NCBI GenBank assembly: GCA_902790135.1
Contig: CADAQM010000020.1
Coordinates: 1-38,172, forward strand
Length of the DNA stretch: 38,172 bases
Direction of reading: 5' to 3'
DNA from: an uncultured Coriobacteriaceae bacterium
GTDB lineage: Bacteria; Actinomycetota; Coriobacteriia; Coriobacteriales; Atopobiaceae
Part shown: piece by piece, positions 6,959 to 14,716 of the stretch
Numbering within the stretch: position 1 is the first letter of the stretch
Layout: each line of letters begins with the position of its first letter
Notes under the pieces: model-generated
The model's database searches: none
Told to the model about the DNA's origin: nothing
Seen by the model: the letters and a program-made list of their open reading frames with translations, nothing else
Position numbers and translations under genes: made by a program

Positions 6959-7330
6959 CTACCTCTTGCCTCGTTTGTCCCCCGCGCCGTCGTAGGCCAT
7001 ATCGAGGTAGCTGCGGATCTCCTCAGCTGGCACCGATCCATCTAGGAGAATGGTGACCCAGCTGTTCTGGTTCATGTACCACGCAGGCATAAAGCCCTCG
7101 CGCACGCGAAGCTTTGCCACCATGAGCGGGTCCAGCTTCAGGTTGAGTATGTCGATGCGCCCGACGCGGTCGATCCCCAATGACTTGCATCCGATGTTCT
7201 TGGTGGCAGCAAACCACTTCTTGTTGTCTGGCCGCATGAAGACAGTGATGCTGTGCTCCTCCTTGATCGGATGGTCGGACTCGGCACCGTATTTGCTGGC
7301 TAGGTACTCGTGCAGCCGTTGGAGGGTCAT
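6959..7330 (-). CDS. MmcQ/YjbR-family protein
   Basis: The start is the ATG at 7328-7330, preceded by GGGGAAGG; the longer frame upstream is Arg/Ser-rich and unlikely. The 123-residue product shows the family's marks: an N-terminal helix ending LASKYGAESDHPIKEEHSITVFMRPDNKKWFAA, then NLKLDPLMVAKLRVREGFMPAWYMNQNSWVTILLDGSVPAEEIRSYLDMAYD. The K-(x)-DP, F-P-A-(W/Y)-x-M-N and W-V-T/L-D-G positions are those of the YjbR/CyaY-like fold. The biochemical role of the family is unsettled. It is monocistronic or transcribed with the broken gene downstream (41-base gap). Confidence 0.88.
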   Translation of the reverse strand: MTLQRLHEYLASKYGAESDHPIKEEHSITVFMRPDNKKWFAATKNIGCKSLGIDRVGRIDILNLKLDPLMVAKLRVREGFMPAWYMNQNSWVTILLDGSVPAEEIRSYLDMAYDGAGDKRGKR

Positions 7331-7640
7331 GGCACCTTCCCCAGCGCTTTCCTTAACGCTCTCCCTCTTCTGGCTTCTTCTCCAAAACATTCGGACGCCT
7401 TCCGGACGCATACGTGGTCCCTCGCCCACTAGCCTACCACCCTCCTCCTGCTAGCAGAGCGCAGATGGAGCAAACGGCCAGTGAGGCCAACAGACGAGCC
7501 TGTCATACGGGCCAAGGAAGACCATGCCAAGACGACCACGACACCGCGTCCAGACCTCACGCGAAGTATACTCATGCCATCCACGCATCAGCACCAAATG
7601 ATTTCAAAATTGCAGGTAGACAGGCGATTTAGGGGGAGCC
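7331..7640. other. Intergenic region between divergent genes
   Basis: This 310-base gap separates the leftward YjbR-type gene from a rightward membrane protein gene and must hold both promoters. A TATACT at 7567-7572 could be a -10 box for the rightward gene, but no convincing -35 is seen 17 bases upstream. A short direct repeat CGGACGC occurs at about 7392 and 7402. No gene or RNA is supported. Confidence 0.4.
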
Positions 7641-8309
7641 ATGTTCAAGTTTTGGGGAGATGGGTCGCAGGAGGCCAAAGATCTCGTCGACGCCATCGTG
7701 GTTCGCAGCACGGAGAACTTCAACTGGACCTTCATCTTCATTCTCGCGGTGGTCTTCTACGTGTACTGGAGTGAGATCCACAAGCGCGAATTCAAGGTAA
7801 TCTTTGCAGGCCTCGCTCTGTACGGGGTGCACTGGTTCTACGAGATCTGCAACGCCATCATCGGGCACATCACCGGCTACCCGCTGTGGTCGGTAAGCAA
7901 CGCATCCACCACCTTCATCCTGCTGGTGGGCGTGTGCTGGGAGCTGTCCATGATGTTCTCGCTGGCTGGCATCATCTCGTACAAGATGCTCCCCGCCGAC
8001 CCCAATGCGCGCTACTTCGCCAAGGACGGGAAGGGTGGCGTGAGCGCCAAGCTCGCCGGTGCCATCAGCATGGCCCTGCTCTTCGCACTCGTCGAGAGCT
8101 TCCTTGCCGCAACGAGCAACCACTCCTTCATCTGGGTCTACAAGTGGTGGGGCGTGCTTCCGGTGTTTGTCACCACCTACATCCCCTTCTTCCTGGCAAG
8201 CAACTACGTACCAGACTGGGAACCCAAACGGCGCACGCGCTTTTTGTTGGGCATTTGGGGGCTCGACGCCCTGCTGCTCGTCACGCTCATCCCCCTCGGC
8301 GTCATCTGA
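7641..8309 (+). CDS. Multi-pass membrane protein of unknown function
   Basis: This 222-residue protein starts at an ATG preceded by AGGGGGAG. Hydrophobic segments lie at about residues 30-45 (TFIFILAVVFYVYW), 55-75, 90-110, 135-155, 165-185 and 200-220, giving about six membrane passes. Aromatic and acidic residues sit within helices (YGVHWFYEICNAIIGHITGYPLWSV, FILLVGVCWELSMMF), suggesting a functional pore or sensor rather than a simple anchor. No family was recognised. It stands alone between leftward genes, with a gap of about 290 bases downstream in which nothing was found. Confidence 0.8.
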   Translation: MFKFWGDGSQEAKDLVDAIVVRSTENFNWTFIFILAVVFYVYWSEIHKREFKVIFAGLALYGVHWFYEICNAIIGHITGYPLWSVSNASTTFILLVGVCWELSMMFSLAGIISYKMLPADPNARYFAKDGKGGVSAKLAGAISMALLFALVESFLAATSNHSFIWVYKWWGVLPVFVTTYIPFFLASNYVPDWEPKRRTRFLLGIWGLDALLLVTLIPLGVI

Positions 8310-8597
8310 GGGTTCAGCCGTAAGCCTCAAAGGCAGGGTCTAACGACTTTGCGTAACGGGAGGGCCAGATTCGTGCAAGATAACGCGGTACTGTGTAACG
8401 CTACGCTGACACTACCCTGCAAGACCGATTGTTAGAAGATAAAAGCGCTGGTCATCTTCAGCCTCGGATGCCATTTGCAGCGTGTCCGCACCCCCAGGCT
8501 ACACACTAACGGGAAATGTTGACCAAATCCGGCCCTTCCGCTCCGCAAACGCAATCGCCAGCCGGCTGGAACCCCAAATCCCGAGTTGCCAAAGTCC

Positions 8598-9236
8598 CTA
8601 CAGCCACTCAGGCGGCTCGCTTGAGGCGTCGCGCATCTGCCAGCAGAGGTCGAAACCCTCGAAGCAGCTCAGCATATCCATGAACTGCTGTGCCGAGAGC
8701 CTCTGGCCATCAACTATGACGGACTTCTCGCCTTGCTCGGTGATCTCAATTCGTGCGACACCGGTCTCGTTGGCGTAAAGCGCCCGTCCTCCGACCTTTG
8801 CGCTGGTTTCCCCTGACTCCCCGAGCGCGATAGGCACGGCACGCATACTCGCATGGCCCACCAGTCGCTGGACCTTGACCATCAACGCATCATACGCCTC
8901 TTCCTGAGTCATTCGCCGCGCGTCCACCGCGATGCTCACCGACCTGCCCACGTAGCCCTCCCCCTTGCGCGGATCATCGGGAGAGATCTGCTCAATGGCA
9001 GTCCAGATGGAGCGGGTGCCAAACGCATAACGCTCGACCGAGAACTCGACAGTATGCCCCTTAGAGTCCAACGCGAGAATCTGGTAGCTGTCGTTGGTGG
9101 GAGTCGCCACGCCCGCCAGGTAGTCACTCAGACGGTTGTAGCAGTTCAGGCAATACGAGGTGCTGCCTAGAAAGATGCGCGCAGGATTGCCGCATACCGA
9201 GCACCGGCTTGTGTAGCGTGGACCGTGTGACTCCAT
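8598..9236 (-). CDS. Hypothetical protein with an N-terminal zinc ribbon
   Basis: The start at 9234-9236 follows AAGGGA. The 212-residue product opens with CSVCGNPARIFLGSTSYCLNCYNR: two CXXC knuckles about 14 residues apart, a treble-clef/zinc-ribbon arrangement. The rest is an alpha/beta domain with no motif recognised (HTVEFSVERYAFGTRSIWTA, YVGRSVSIAVDARRMTQEEAYDALMVKV, then KSVIVDGQRLSAQQFMDMLSCFEGFDL). No membrane segment is present. A zinc-binding cytoplasmic role is inferred; substrate or partner unknown. Confidence 0.75.
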   Translation of the reverse strand: MESHGPRYTSRCSVCGNPARIFLGSTSYCLNCYNRLSDYLAGVATPTNDSYQILALDSKGHTVEFSVERYAFGTRSIWTAIEQISPDDPRKGEGYVGRSVSIAVDARRMTQEEAYDALMVKVQRLVGHASMRAVPIALGESGETSAKVGGRALYANETGVARIEITEQGEKSVIVDGQRLSAQQFMDMLSCFEGFDLCWQMRDASSEPPEWL

Positions 9237-9344
9237 GGCGAATCCCTTCTTGCATGGAACGGGAGGATAACCCCCGCGAGGCTCAAGTCTACATCAGGTA
9301 CGGAGGGGTGATTGTCAGCGCGATCTCCAACAACCGCCCTCGAC

Positions 9345-9944
9345 TCACTTGGCGAAGCCGGAAAGCGCGTCGTACAGGCTCGGGGTCAGGCAGTCCGCGA
9401 TGAGCACCTCACCGATTCGCTCCATCGACTCGAAGTCCGGCGTGGGACCAAGATTGATGCCGGGAACGTATCGCCAGCGCACGTCGCCACGCAGCGCCAT
9501 TACGCGCTCCCTCTCGTCCCAACCGACCTGCGAGCCATCCTCGTCCAGCCTGGCAACAACGTGGTGCCAGCCACCAGAACCGTGGTACCTGTCACCGTTT
9601 AGGCGATAGCAGTATGTGAGCCACGGCCATTCCAGCACCGCCTGTTGACCGATCCTGCAATAGGTGAGGGGGTTTGCCCTCTGGTAGCCGATGATCCAGA
9701 CGCATACGGCCAAGGTCAGGGGCACGCTGCCGACGACAAGTACGATGCCGAGCAAGCCCAGCTCGTCGTACTCCCATGGCTTGAGGTCCGAGACGATCAG
9801 ACCACGCGTTACCATGGCGCACAGTGGTGCCGCCAGCACCAAGAGAAGCATGGCAATGCGACACCGACGTCCCAGCTTGCTCTCTCGCCAGCAGCGACGG
9901 GACATCCGCTTCTTGAGGTCCCTGTCTTCATAGAACTCGGTCAT
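9345..9944 (-). CDS. Two-helix membrane protein of unknown function
   Basis: The ATG at 9942-9944 is chosen because GGAGGGT precedes it; the longer upstream frame reads through the neighbouring gene's end. The 199-residue product has a basic start (KKRMSRRCWRESKLGRRCR), membrane segments at about residues 31-48 (AMLLLVLAAPLCAMVTRG) and 65-87 (GIVLVVGSVPLTLAVCVWIIGY), and a soluble C-terminal half of about 110 residues. The soluble part looks like a PH-like beta domain (CRIGQQAVLEWPWLTYCYRLNG, HHVVARLDED) but this is a guess. No family is assigned. Confidence 0.7.
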   Translation of the reverse strand: MTEFYEDRDLKKRMSRRCWRESKLGRRCRIAMLLLVLAAPLCAMVTRGLIVSDLKPWEYDELGLLGIVLVVGSVPLTLAVCVWIIGYQRANPLTYCRIGQQAVLEWPWLTYCYRLNGDRYHGSGGWHHVVARLDEDGSQVGWDERERVMALRGDVRWRYVPGINLGPTPDFESMERIGEVLIADCLTPSLYDALSGFAK

Positions 9945-10000
9945 CGACCCTCCAGGAAAGACCGTCTGCTGCGAGGAATTGCCTCTCGCTACGGCACCGC

Positions 10001-10528
10001 TTAGGCGTTCGTCACGTTGACCTGGCAGGAACGCATGGTCTCGAGGGCCGCCAGGTGCTTTTGCGGCGTGACGCCAGCGCAGCAAGAGGCGTCAACGGAA
10101 ATCTTGACCTCGGGCATGGCAGCCTTCAGGAGCAGCGCATTGGAGACGACGCAGATGTCCGTGCACAGACCAATCAGCTCCAGCTCGATCTCCTCAGTCT
10201 CGGAGAGGGCCTTAAGGTCAGCCGCCAGCGCCGTGCTTCCAAAGGTGGGCTTCTCGTAAATCTTCGCTCCCTCGAGAAGCTCTGCGATGTCGGGACGGAT
10301 CTTCCATCCGTCTGTGCCCTTGATGCAGTGCATGACGGGAAGGTTCTGCCCCTCCTGGCTCTCCATGTAGTTCTCGCCATGGGTATCCATGGTGGCGATG
10401 ACATCCTCAGCGGAATACGAGCCAATCTTCTCCTTGACCGCATCGACAATGGCGACCGCCTCGGGTGTTCCGAGCGCCGCATCGATGAAGTCGTTCTGCA
10501 TATCCACGACAACCAGGATCTTCCTCAT
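10001..10528 (-). CDS. Cysteine hydrolase of the isochorismatase/nicotinamidase family
   Basis: The start MRKILVVVD at 10526-10528 has GAGG at better spacing than an ATG two codons upstream. The 175-residue enzyme carries the family's triad in order: Asp9 (VVVDMQNDF), Lys93 (EKPTFGST) and Cys126 (LCTDICVV). The metal site residues Asp48, His50 (MDTHGENY) and His67 (VMHCIKGT) are those of nicotinamidases. The combination DTHxENYxxSQEGxxLPVxHCIxGTxGW points to nicotinamide-to-nicotinate hydrolysis (PncA-type NAD salvage) or a close amidase. It is 72 bases upstream of and co-directional with the unknown gene at 9345, and is separated from the peptide operon by a terminator. Confidence 0.88.
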   Translation of the reverse strand: MRKILVVVDMQNDFIDAALGTPEAVAIVDAVKEKIGSYSAEDVIATMDTHGENYMESQEGQNLPVMHCIKGTDGWKIRPDIAELLEGAKIYEKPTFGSTALAADLKALSETEEIELELIGLCTDICVVSNALLLKAAMPEVKISVDASCCAGVTPQKHLAALETMRSCQVNVTNA

Positions 10529-10661
10529 GCTCATAACCTCGCAATTGGTTGGGCCCCGCCAAAAAGGGTCGGGGCAGGGCTGCTTTCATCTGTAAGCATA
10601 TTCCTCTTTGGCGCAAGCGATGCCGCCTGATAGAGACAGTGTAAACAACAACATCATCAAT

Positions 10662-10681
10662 GCGGGCCCCTCGGGGCCCGC
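10662..10681 (-). terminator. Terminator of the peptide/PF06541 operon
   Basis: GCGGGCCCC and GGGGCCCGC form a 9-bp perfect stem with a 2-base centre, 12 bases past the stop of the second double-glycine peptide gene. The leftward strand continues with a GT-rich, T-containing tail. It separates the operon from the hydrolase gene. Confidence 0.7.
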
Positions 10682-10692
10682 TTTCATAGCGC

Positions 10693-10980
10693 CTAGTACA
10701 CCGTGCCGCACTTGATGCAGCGAACCTTGTCGAAGGTCTCGCCGGTCGGGTCGTCGTAGTCCTCAAACTCGTGGCTGCCACCGCACGGGCAGGGCGGATA
10801 GAGGTACGGCCCCAGAATGGTCTTGAACCCCTGCACGAAGTTGGTGCCACCGCTGATACCCTCCAGCTGCTCGTTGGTCAGCTCGAGCTCGCCCTCCGTG
10901 AGAAAGGCCCGCATCTGCTCGGCAGTCTGCAGTGCCTGCGCACGCTCGGACATGTCACGCGTAATCTGATCAATCCTCAT
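10693..10980 (-). CDS. Double-glycine-leader peptide precursor with Cys-rich C-terminus
   Basis: The ATG at 10978-10980 follows GGAGAGGAGAGACCC. The 95-residue product has a 45-residue acidic leader ending LTNEQLEGISGG, the double-glycine processing site of bacteriocin and Nif11/NHLP-like RiPP leaders. The 50-residue remainder begins TNFVQGFKTILGPY and contains CPCGG and CIKCG, two paired-Cys knuckles about 22 residues apart, resembling a small zinc ribbon, and ends in Tyr. The leader aligns in register with that of the peptide at 13487-13687. It is the last gene of a leftward operon with two PF06541 membrane proteins. It could be a bacteriocin, a signalling peptide or a modified peptide. No modification enzyme is in the window. 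Confidence 0.75.
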   Translation of the reverse strand: MRIDQITRDMSERAQALQTAEQMRAFLTEGELELTNEQLEGISGGTNFVQGFKTILGPYLYPPCPCGGSHEFEDYDDPTGETFDKVRCIKCGTVY

Positions 10981-11059
10981 GGGTCTCTCCTCTCCGGCTT
11001 CGCAAGCTGTTGCCAAGCCAATTCTCTCCCGCAGGTTTGCCCGTCTTCGGGACAAGCCA

Positions 11060-11090
11060 TCTATATCCACTAACCACTACATCGTGTCTA
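11060..11090 (-). promoter_or_regulatory. Possible internal promoter for the second peptide gene
   Basis: On the minus strand, TAGACA (11085-11090) and TATAGA (11060-11065) are separated by 19 bases, within the 133-base gap between the second PF06541 gene and the peptide gene. The spacing is a little long and both boxes are imperfect. Confidence 0.25.
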
Positions 11091-11113
11091 ATCTCGCATC
11101 ACCCACGCATCCA

Positions 11114-12199
11114 TCAGGCCCCCTGAACCATCGACGGGTCCACAAAGTGAAGCAGAGCCAGAAAGACGTATGCACCAGCCAGGCCCCAGAACGCCCCATT
11201 GGCCACGTCGCGAGGTGACCGGCGAATCTGCCGGTCCATAAGCGGGTACACCACCCAGACGATCAGCGTCGCCGCAATCGTGTAGACCATCGAGTTCTGC
11301 AGGCAGACCTGCCCCATGAAGTTGAAGGGCATCTCGCGATAGTCCCACAGCTGGTAGTCGAGGTTGCACGTGATGCCCGTGATGAAGTCGATGCTCGTGC
11401 ACACGAGCCCGTTGGCCAAGAAGCTCAGGGCCACCGCCTTGGGAGAGCGCTCGCCGAAGCGCTTCTGGAACATGCGTGCCAGCGGATGCAGGAACACCAC
11501 CACCGCTGCAAGGGCCGTACCCTCAGCAGAGAACGGGAAGAGCCACTGGTCCCACAGCATCGCGTTGGTGGGGTCGTAGTCGCCCATGAAGACACCAGCG
11601 ATGATCAGGCGACAGAACAGGATCTCGGCAAAGTGCCCCAAGAACGAGAAGACGATGAAGTAGATCAACAGGTCGCGCCAGAACTCCCAGGTACGCACCC
11701 GCTCGCGCATGGGCTTGTCCCAGCTGTGACCTCCCTTATGGGCTGGCCTGATGTCACGCTTGACATCAAGCGCGTCGCGCAGGTCACCATCGAGCAGCAG
11801 CGTCGAGCTGACAAAGCCCGCGCCGAAGATCTCGATGACCGCCATGGACGATGCCAAAGGCAGGCCCACGATGCTGGCCGCCGCACGCATGGATCCCAGG
11901 TAGATGGCATCGATTGCGCAAAGCACCGCACACAGGACGGCCGTCGCCAGCGCCATCCAGCGCCCGTCGCGACGACGGGTCTGCAACATCCACAGCGAGC
12001 AGGCTGAACTCGCGGCCACCAGCACCGTGCGCAGGAGCGAAAAGTCATACTCGAACGAAGCCGGCGGGCAAAGGGCAGCGTAGACGAACGACGCCAGCAG
12101 GTATGCCACAAAGTAGGCCTCGCAGATCAGCAGTCCCCTAGGCGCCTCCCCCAGTCGTGCCCGTAGATTGGATGTGCGCTTGGAGACGGTAATCCGCAT
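11114..12199 (-). CDS. PF06541-type (putative ABC-transporter type IV) membrane protein, second copy
   Basis: The start MRITVSKRTSN at 12197-12199 follows AAAGGA and lies one base after the stop of the preceding gene, so translation is probably coupled. The 361-residue protein has about nine hydrophobic segments. The family part lies in the C-terminal half: FSFLGHFAEILFCRLIIAG, then YDPTNAMLW, then WDYREMPFNFMGQVCLQN before a final pair of helices. It shares each of these motifs with the upstream gene's product, so the two are paralogues and may form a heteromeric complex. PF06541 proteins have no established function. The setting between two double-glycine peptides suggests peptide sensing, export or immunity. 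Confidence 0.85.
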   Translation of the reverse strand: MRITVSKRTSNLRARLGEAPRGLLICEAYFVAYLLASFVYAALCPPASFEYDFSLLRTVLVAASSACSLWMLQTRRRDGRWMALATAVLCAVLCAIDAIYLGSMRAAASIVGLPLASSMAVIEIFGAGFVSSTLLLDGDLRDALDVKRDIRPAHKGGHSWDKPMRERVRTWEFWRDLLIYFIVFSFLGHFAEILFCRLIIAGVFMGDYDPTNAMLWDQWLFPFSAEGTALAAVVVFLHPLARMFQKRFGERSPKAVALSFLANGLVCTSIDFITGITCNLDYQLWDYREMPFNFMGQVCLQNSMVYTIAATLIVWVVYPLMDRQIRRSPRDVANGAFWGLAGAYVFLALLHFVDPSMVQGA

Positions 12200-12200
12200 G

Positions 12201-13421
12201 CTAGTCCTTTCCTGCCTCCGCAGCCTGCTCGGCGCGCTCGCGCTCGAGACGTGCCTGGTTCTCGGCCTTGTAGGCATCCAGATAATCGAGATATGCCAGC
12301 TCCTCCTCATAGGAGGCGCGTTCTTCATCCGTCAGGTAGCTCGGGTCGCGGTCGTCCTCGGCCAGGGCGTACTCGAGCTCGGTGCGGTAGTCGATGGGTG
12401 GCTCAACGAGATATAGCGTCTGGGCAACGAGAAACACCATGAGCACCACTACGGCGGCGATGTTCATAGCCGCTTCCGGAAGCTTGGCCAGTGTGCGCTC
12501 GAGCCAGGGGTACACCATCCAGGCGATGATCGATGCGGCAAACGCGAAGCCAATAACGTTCTGGAGGCACACCTGCCCCATGAAGTTGAACGGCATGTTG
12601 GTATAGTCCCAGTTCTGCAGGTCGGCGTTCCACAGCAGGCCGAAGGTAAACTCGATCAGGCCGCACATCAAGCCGTTGATGACAAAGGAGAGAAGCGACC
12701 CCACGACCACGTTGGTCTTGCGGACGAGCGCGCGCCACAGGGGATAGAGCAGGACACCAATCAGCGCCACGGCCATGCCGTGCATCGGGAAGGGGTAGAA
12801 CCAGTCACGCCAAAGCATGGTGTTGGAGGGGTCGTACTCGCCTCCCACCAGGCCCGCCTTGATCGCGAGACAGAAGCTCATCTCCATCCAATGCCCCAGG
12901 AAGGAGAAGATGCAGAAGTACATGATGAGATTGCGCACGAAGGGCCACGACCAACGCGGCGCCATGCTATCCTCTCCCTGCAGCTCCATGGTATCGAGCA
13001 CGAGGTCTTCGGTGAGCACCTCGCGCGCCTTCTTGCTGAGCAGGAAGTAGAGAAAGATGACGACGTCCGGGATGACGGATGCCAGCTGGAGCCCTACGTC
13101 CATGGTGTGCATGCCAAGGTGCACGGCAGTGCCCACCACCACGTTGAAGACCGTGTACACCAGCACGAAGGGCCGCGTGATCTTCAGCCGGTACCAGACC
13201 ATCCACAGCGTTACTGCTTCGAACACGAGATTGAGCCAGTCAAAGAGGTTGGCCGCGTCGTATTTGACGAGGTCACGCGAGCTGAAGATCAGGATGATCA
13301 GCGTGATGACAATGTTGATCGAGAAGATGACCGAGAGCAGCTTCAGCCCAAGCGGCAGAGGCGCGCGTTTCATCGCGTCGGTGCGCTCGCTTTGTATCGT
13401 CTCGAAAATGCTCTTCGCCAT
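12201..13421 (-). CDS. PF06541-type membrane protein, first copy
   Basis: The start MAKSIFETI at 13419-13421 follows GGAAGG. The 406-residue protein has about nine hydrophobic segments. The family motifs are FSFLGHWMEMSFCLAIKAG, YDPSNTMLW and WDYTNMPFNFMGQVCLQN. Unlike its downstream paralogue it ends in a charged tail of about 60 residues rich in Glu, Arg and Ala (from about DDRDPSYLTDEE on), probably helical and cytoplasmic. It overlaps nothing upstream; the first peptide gene ends 65 bases before it, with a hairpin between. No ATP-binding subunit is adjacent, so the ABC-transporter label of the family is only nominal here. Confidence 0.85.
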   Translation of the reverse strand: MAKSIFETIQSERTDAMKRAPLPLGLKLLSVIFSINIVITLIILIFSSRDLVKYDAANLFDWLNLVFEAVTLWMVWYRLKITRPFVLVYTVFNVVVGTAVHLGMHTMDVGLQLASVIPDVVIFLYFLLSKKAREVLTEDLVLDTMELQGEDSMAPRWSWPFVRNLIMYFCIFSFLGHWMEMSFCLAIKAGLVGGEYDPSNTMLWRDWFYPFPMHGMAVALIGVLLYPLWRALVRKTNVVVGSLLSFVINGLMCGLIEFTFGLLWNADLQNWDYTNMPFNFMGQVCLQNVIGFAFAASIIAWMVYPWLERTLAKLPEAAMNIAAVVVLMVFLVAQTLYLVEPPIDYRTELEYALAEDDRDPSYLTDEERASYEEELAYLDYLDAYKAENQARLERERAEQAAEAGKD

Positions 13422-13439
13422 GGTGGTCCTTCCGACACA

Positions 13440-13467
13440 CAAGAGGCCCTTGGTGCAGGACCTCTTG
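13440..13467 (-). promoter_or_regulatory. Intercistronic hairpin between peptide 1 and the first PF06541 gene
   Basis: CAAGAGG (13440-13446) and CCTCTTG (13461-13467) form a 7-bp stem with a 14-base loop. Hairpins placed directly after a precursor-peptide gene often reduce readthrough, so that peptide exceeds transporter or immunity protein. That role is inferred. Confidence 0.5.
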
Positions 13468-13486
13468 CAAGGTGATGACCTACGGT

Positions 13487-13687
13487 CTAACTACCGGAGC
13501 GCTTGCTCAGGTAGCGCTTCACGAACTGATAGATGGCGGCAGTTGGATTGATGCCACCAGCTACCTCGTCGAGCGCCTCGTCGGGCAGCTCGATGTCCTC
13601 GCTCTCAATCTGAGACATGAGCTTCTCGGGCGTGTCGCAATCGTTCAAGCGCGCCAGCTGGTCATCTGTAAGGTTGTCGAGATTCAT
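13487..13687 (-). CDS. Double-glycine-leader peptide precursor with 21-residue core
   Basis: The ATG at 13685-13687 follows AGGAGGAGG. The 66-residue product has a 45-residue acidic leader ending LPDEALDEVAGG and a 21-residue core from Ile46 (INPTAAIYQFVKRYLSKRSGS). The core is cationic and amphipathic, with Lys/Arg at 11, 12, 16 and 17 and aromatic residues at 8, 10 and 13, as in class II bacteriocins or peptide pheromones, and has no Cys. Leader residues E33, L34, E37, L39, G44 and G45 coincide with those of the second peptide (10693-10980). It is the first gene of the leftward operon. Cleavage after GG by a C39-type peptidase would be expected, but none is in the window. Confidence 0.78.
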   Translation of the reverse strand: MNLDNLTDDQLARLNDCDTPEKLMSQIESEDIELPDEALDEVAGGINPTAAIYQFVKRYLSKRSGS

Positions 13688-13865
13688 TGCCTCCTCCTGT
13701 TTCCCAGATATGTCACAGCAACCCTTCTTTACCAATGATACTGAGAATAGGTAGTGTTCGTCCCAAGCAGATGGAGTGCCTGTTGCGCCAATCGCACTAA
13801 CCTAAATCCGCACATTATGCATTTGGCATTGCTCGGTTTTCGACCGCACGAATAGTACGTTTTTA

Positions 13866-13893
13866 TTGCATAACGACGGGCAGACATCATACT
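13866..13893 (+). promoter_or_regulatory. Possible promoter of the GyrI-like gene
   Basis: TTGCAT (13866-13871) and CATACT (13888-13893) are 16 bases apart and about 30 bases before the GyrI-like start codon. Both boxes deviate from consensus. Confidence 0.3.
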
Positions 13894-13924
13894 GTGGATG
13901 TAAGCGCAAGACGAAAGGACTCCC

Positions 13925-14557
13925 ATGGCGTTCGACTTCAAGAAGGAATACCGCGACCTGTATCAGCCCAAGACCAAGCCATCGATCGTTGAGGTACCCG
14001 CGATTCAATTTCTGGCCGTGGAGGGCAAGGGCGACCCCAACGAGGAGGGCGGTGCCTATCAGCACGCAATCGAGCTGCTCTACGGCATGGCCTACACGCT
14101 CAAGATGAGCTATAAAACCGACCATGCGATCGAGGGCTTCTTCCAGTATGTCGTGCCGCCGCTCGAGGGCTTCTGGTGGCAGCCGGACGTCAACGGAGTC
14201 GACTACGCGAACAAGGCCGGCTTCCATTGGCTCTCGGTCATACGCGTGCCCGATTTCGTGAGCGAGCAGGACTTCGACTGGGCGATCGACGCCGCAACCA
14301 CCAAGAAAAAGATGGACTTCTCGCCAGTGAGTTTTGTCGAGGTCGACGAGGGCCTCTGCGTGCAGTGCATGCATGTGGGTCCCTACGACGACGAGCCCGC
14401 CACGGTTGCTGCCATGCATGAGTTTGCTGAGGCGCAAGGCTTTGTGCCAGACTTCTCCGACGTGCGTCGCCACCACGAGATCTATCTCTCCGATCCGCGC
14501 AAGGCAAACCCTGCCAAGATGAAGACCGTCATCCGGCACCCGATTCGCAAGGCCTAG
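13925..14557 (+). CDS. GyrI-like small-molecule-binding domain protein
   Basis: This 210-residue protein starts at an ATG behind GAAAGGA. It has the duplicated SHS2 layout of the GyrI-like family (PF06445): PSIVEVPAIQFLAVEGKGDPNEEGGAYQHAIELLYGMAYTLKM in the first half, and VEVDEGLCVQCMHVGPYDDEPATVAAMHEFAEAQGFV with EIYLSDPRK in the second. The GPYDDEPATVAAMHEF and HEIYLSDPRK stretches are typical of stand-alone members. It probably binds a hydrophobic or cationic ligand. It is cytoplasmic and monocistronic, with its own downstream terminator, and divergent from the peptide operon. Confidence 0.88.
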   Translation: MAFDFKKEYRDLYQPKTKPSIVEVPAIQFLAVEGKGDPNEEGGAYQHAIELLYGMAYTLKMSYKTDHAIEGFFQYVVPPLEGFWWQPDVNGVDYANKAGFHWLSVIRVPDFVSEQDFDWAIDAATTKKKMDFSPVSFVEVDEGLCVQCMHVGPYDDEPATVAAMHEFAEAQGFVPDFSDVRRHHEIYLSDPRKANPAKMKTVIRHPIRKA

Positions 14558-14592
14558 CGACTGCGACCACCCCAAGCTCATCCGCACAAAGC

Positions 14593-14629
14593 AACCCCCA
14601 CACATCCATGGATGGTCTGTGGGGGTTTC
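14593..14629 (+). terminator. Terminator of the GyrI-like gene
   Basis: AACCCCCACA (14593-14602) and TGTGGGGGTT (14618-14627) form a 10-bp perfect stem, with a further CATCCATGGATG palindrome within the loop. The stem starts 36 bases past the stop codon and runs into TTT. Confidence 0.75.
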
Positions 14630-14716
14630 GCGTGGCGTGGGCCAGATGCCCCGCTTTTCGGGAAGCATTACTAGTAGCAATCGCCTATCACGCACGAGGA
14701 GCCCGAGATAACGGCC

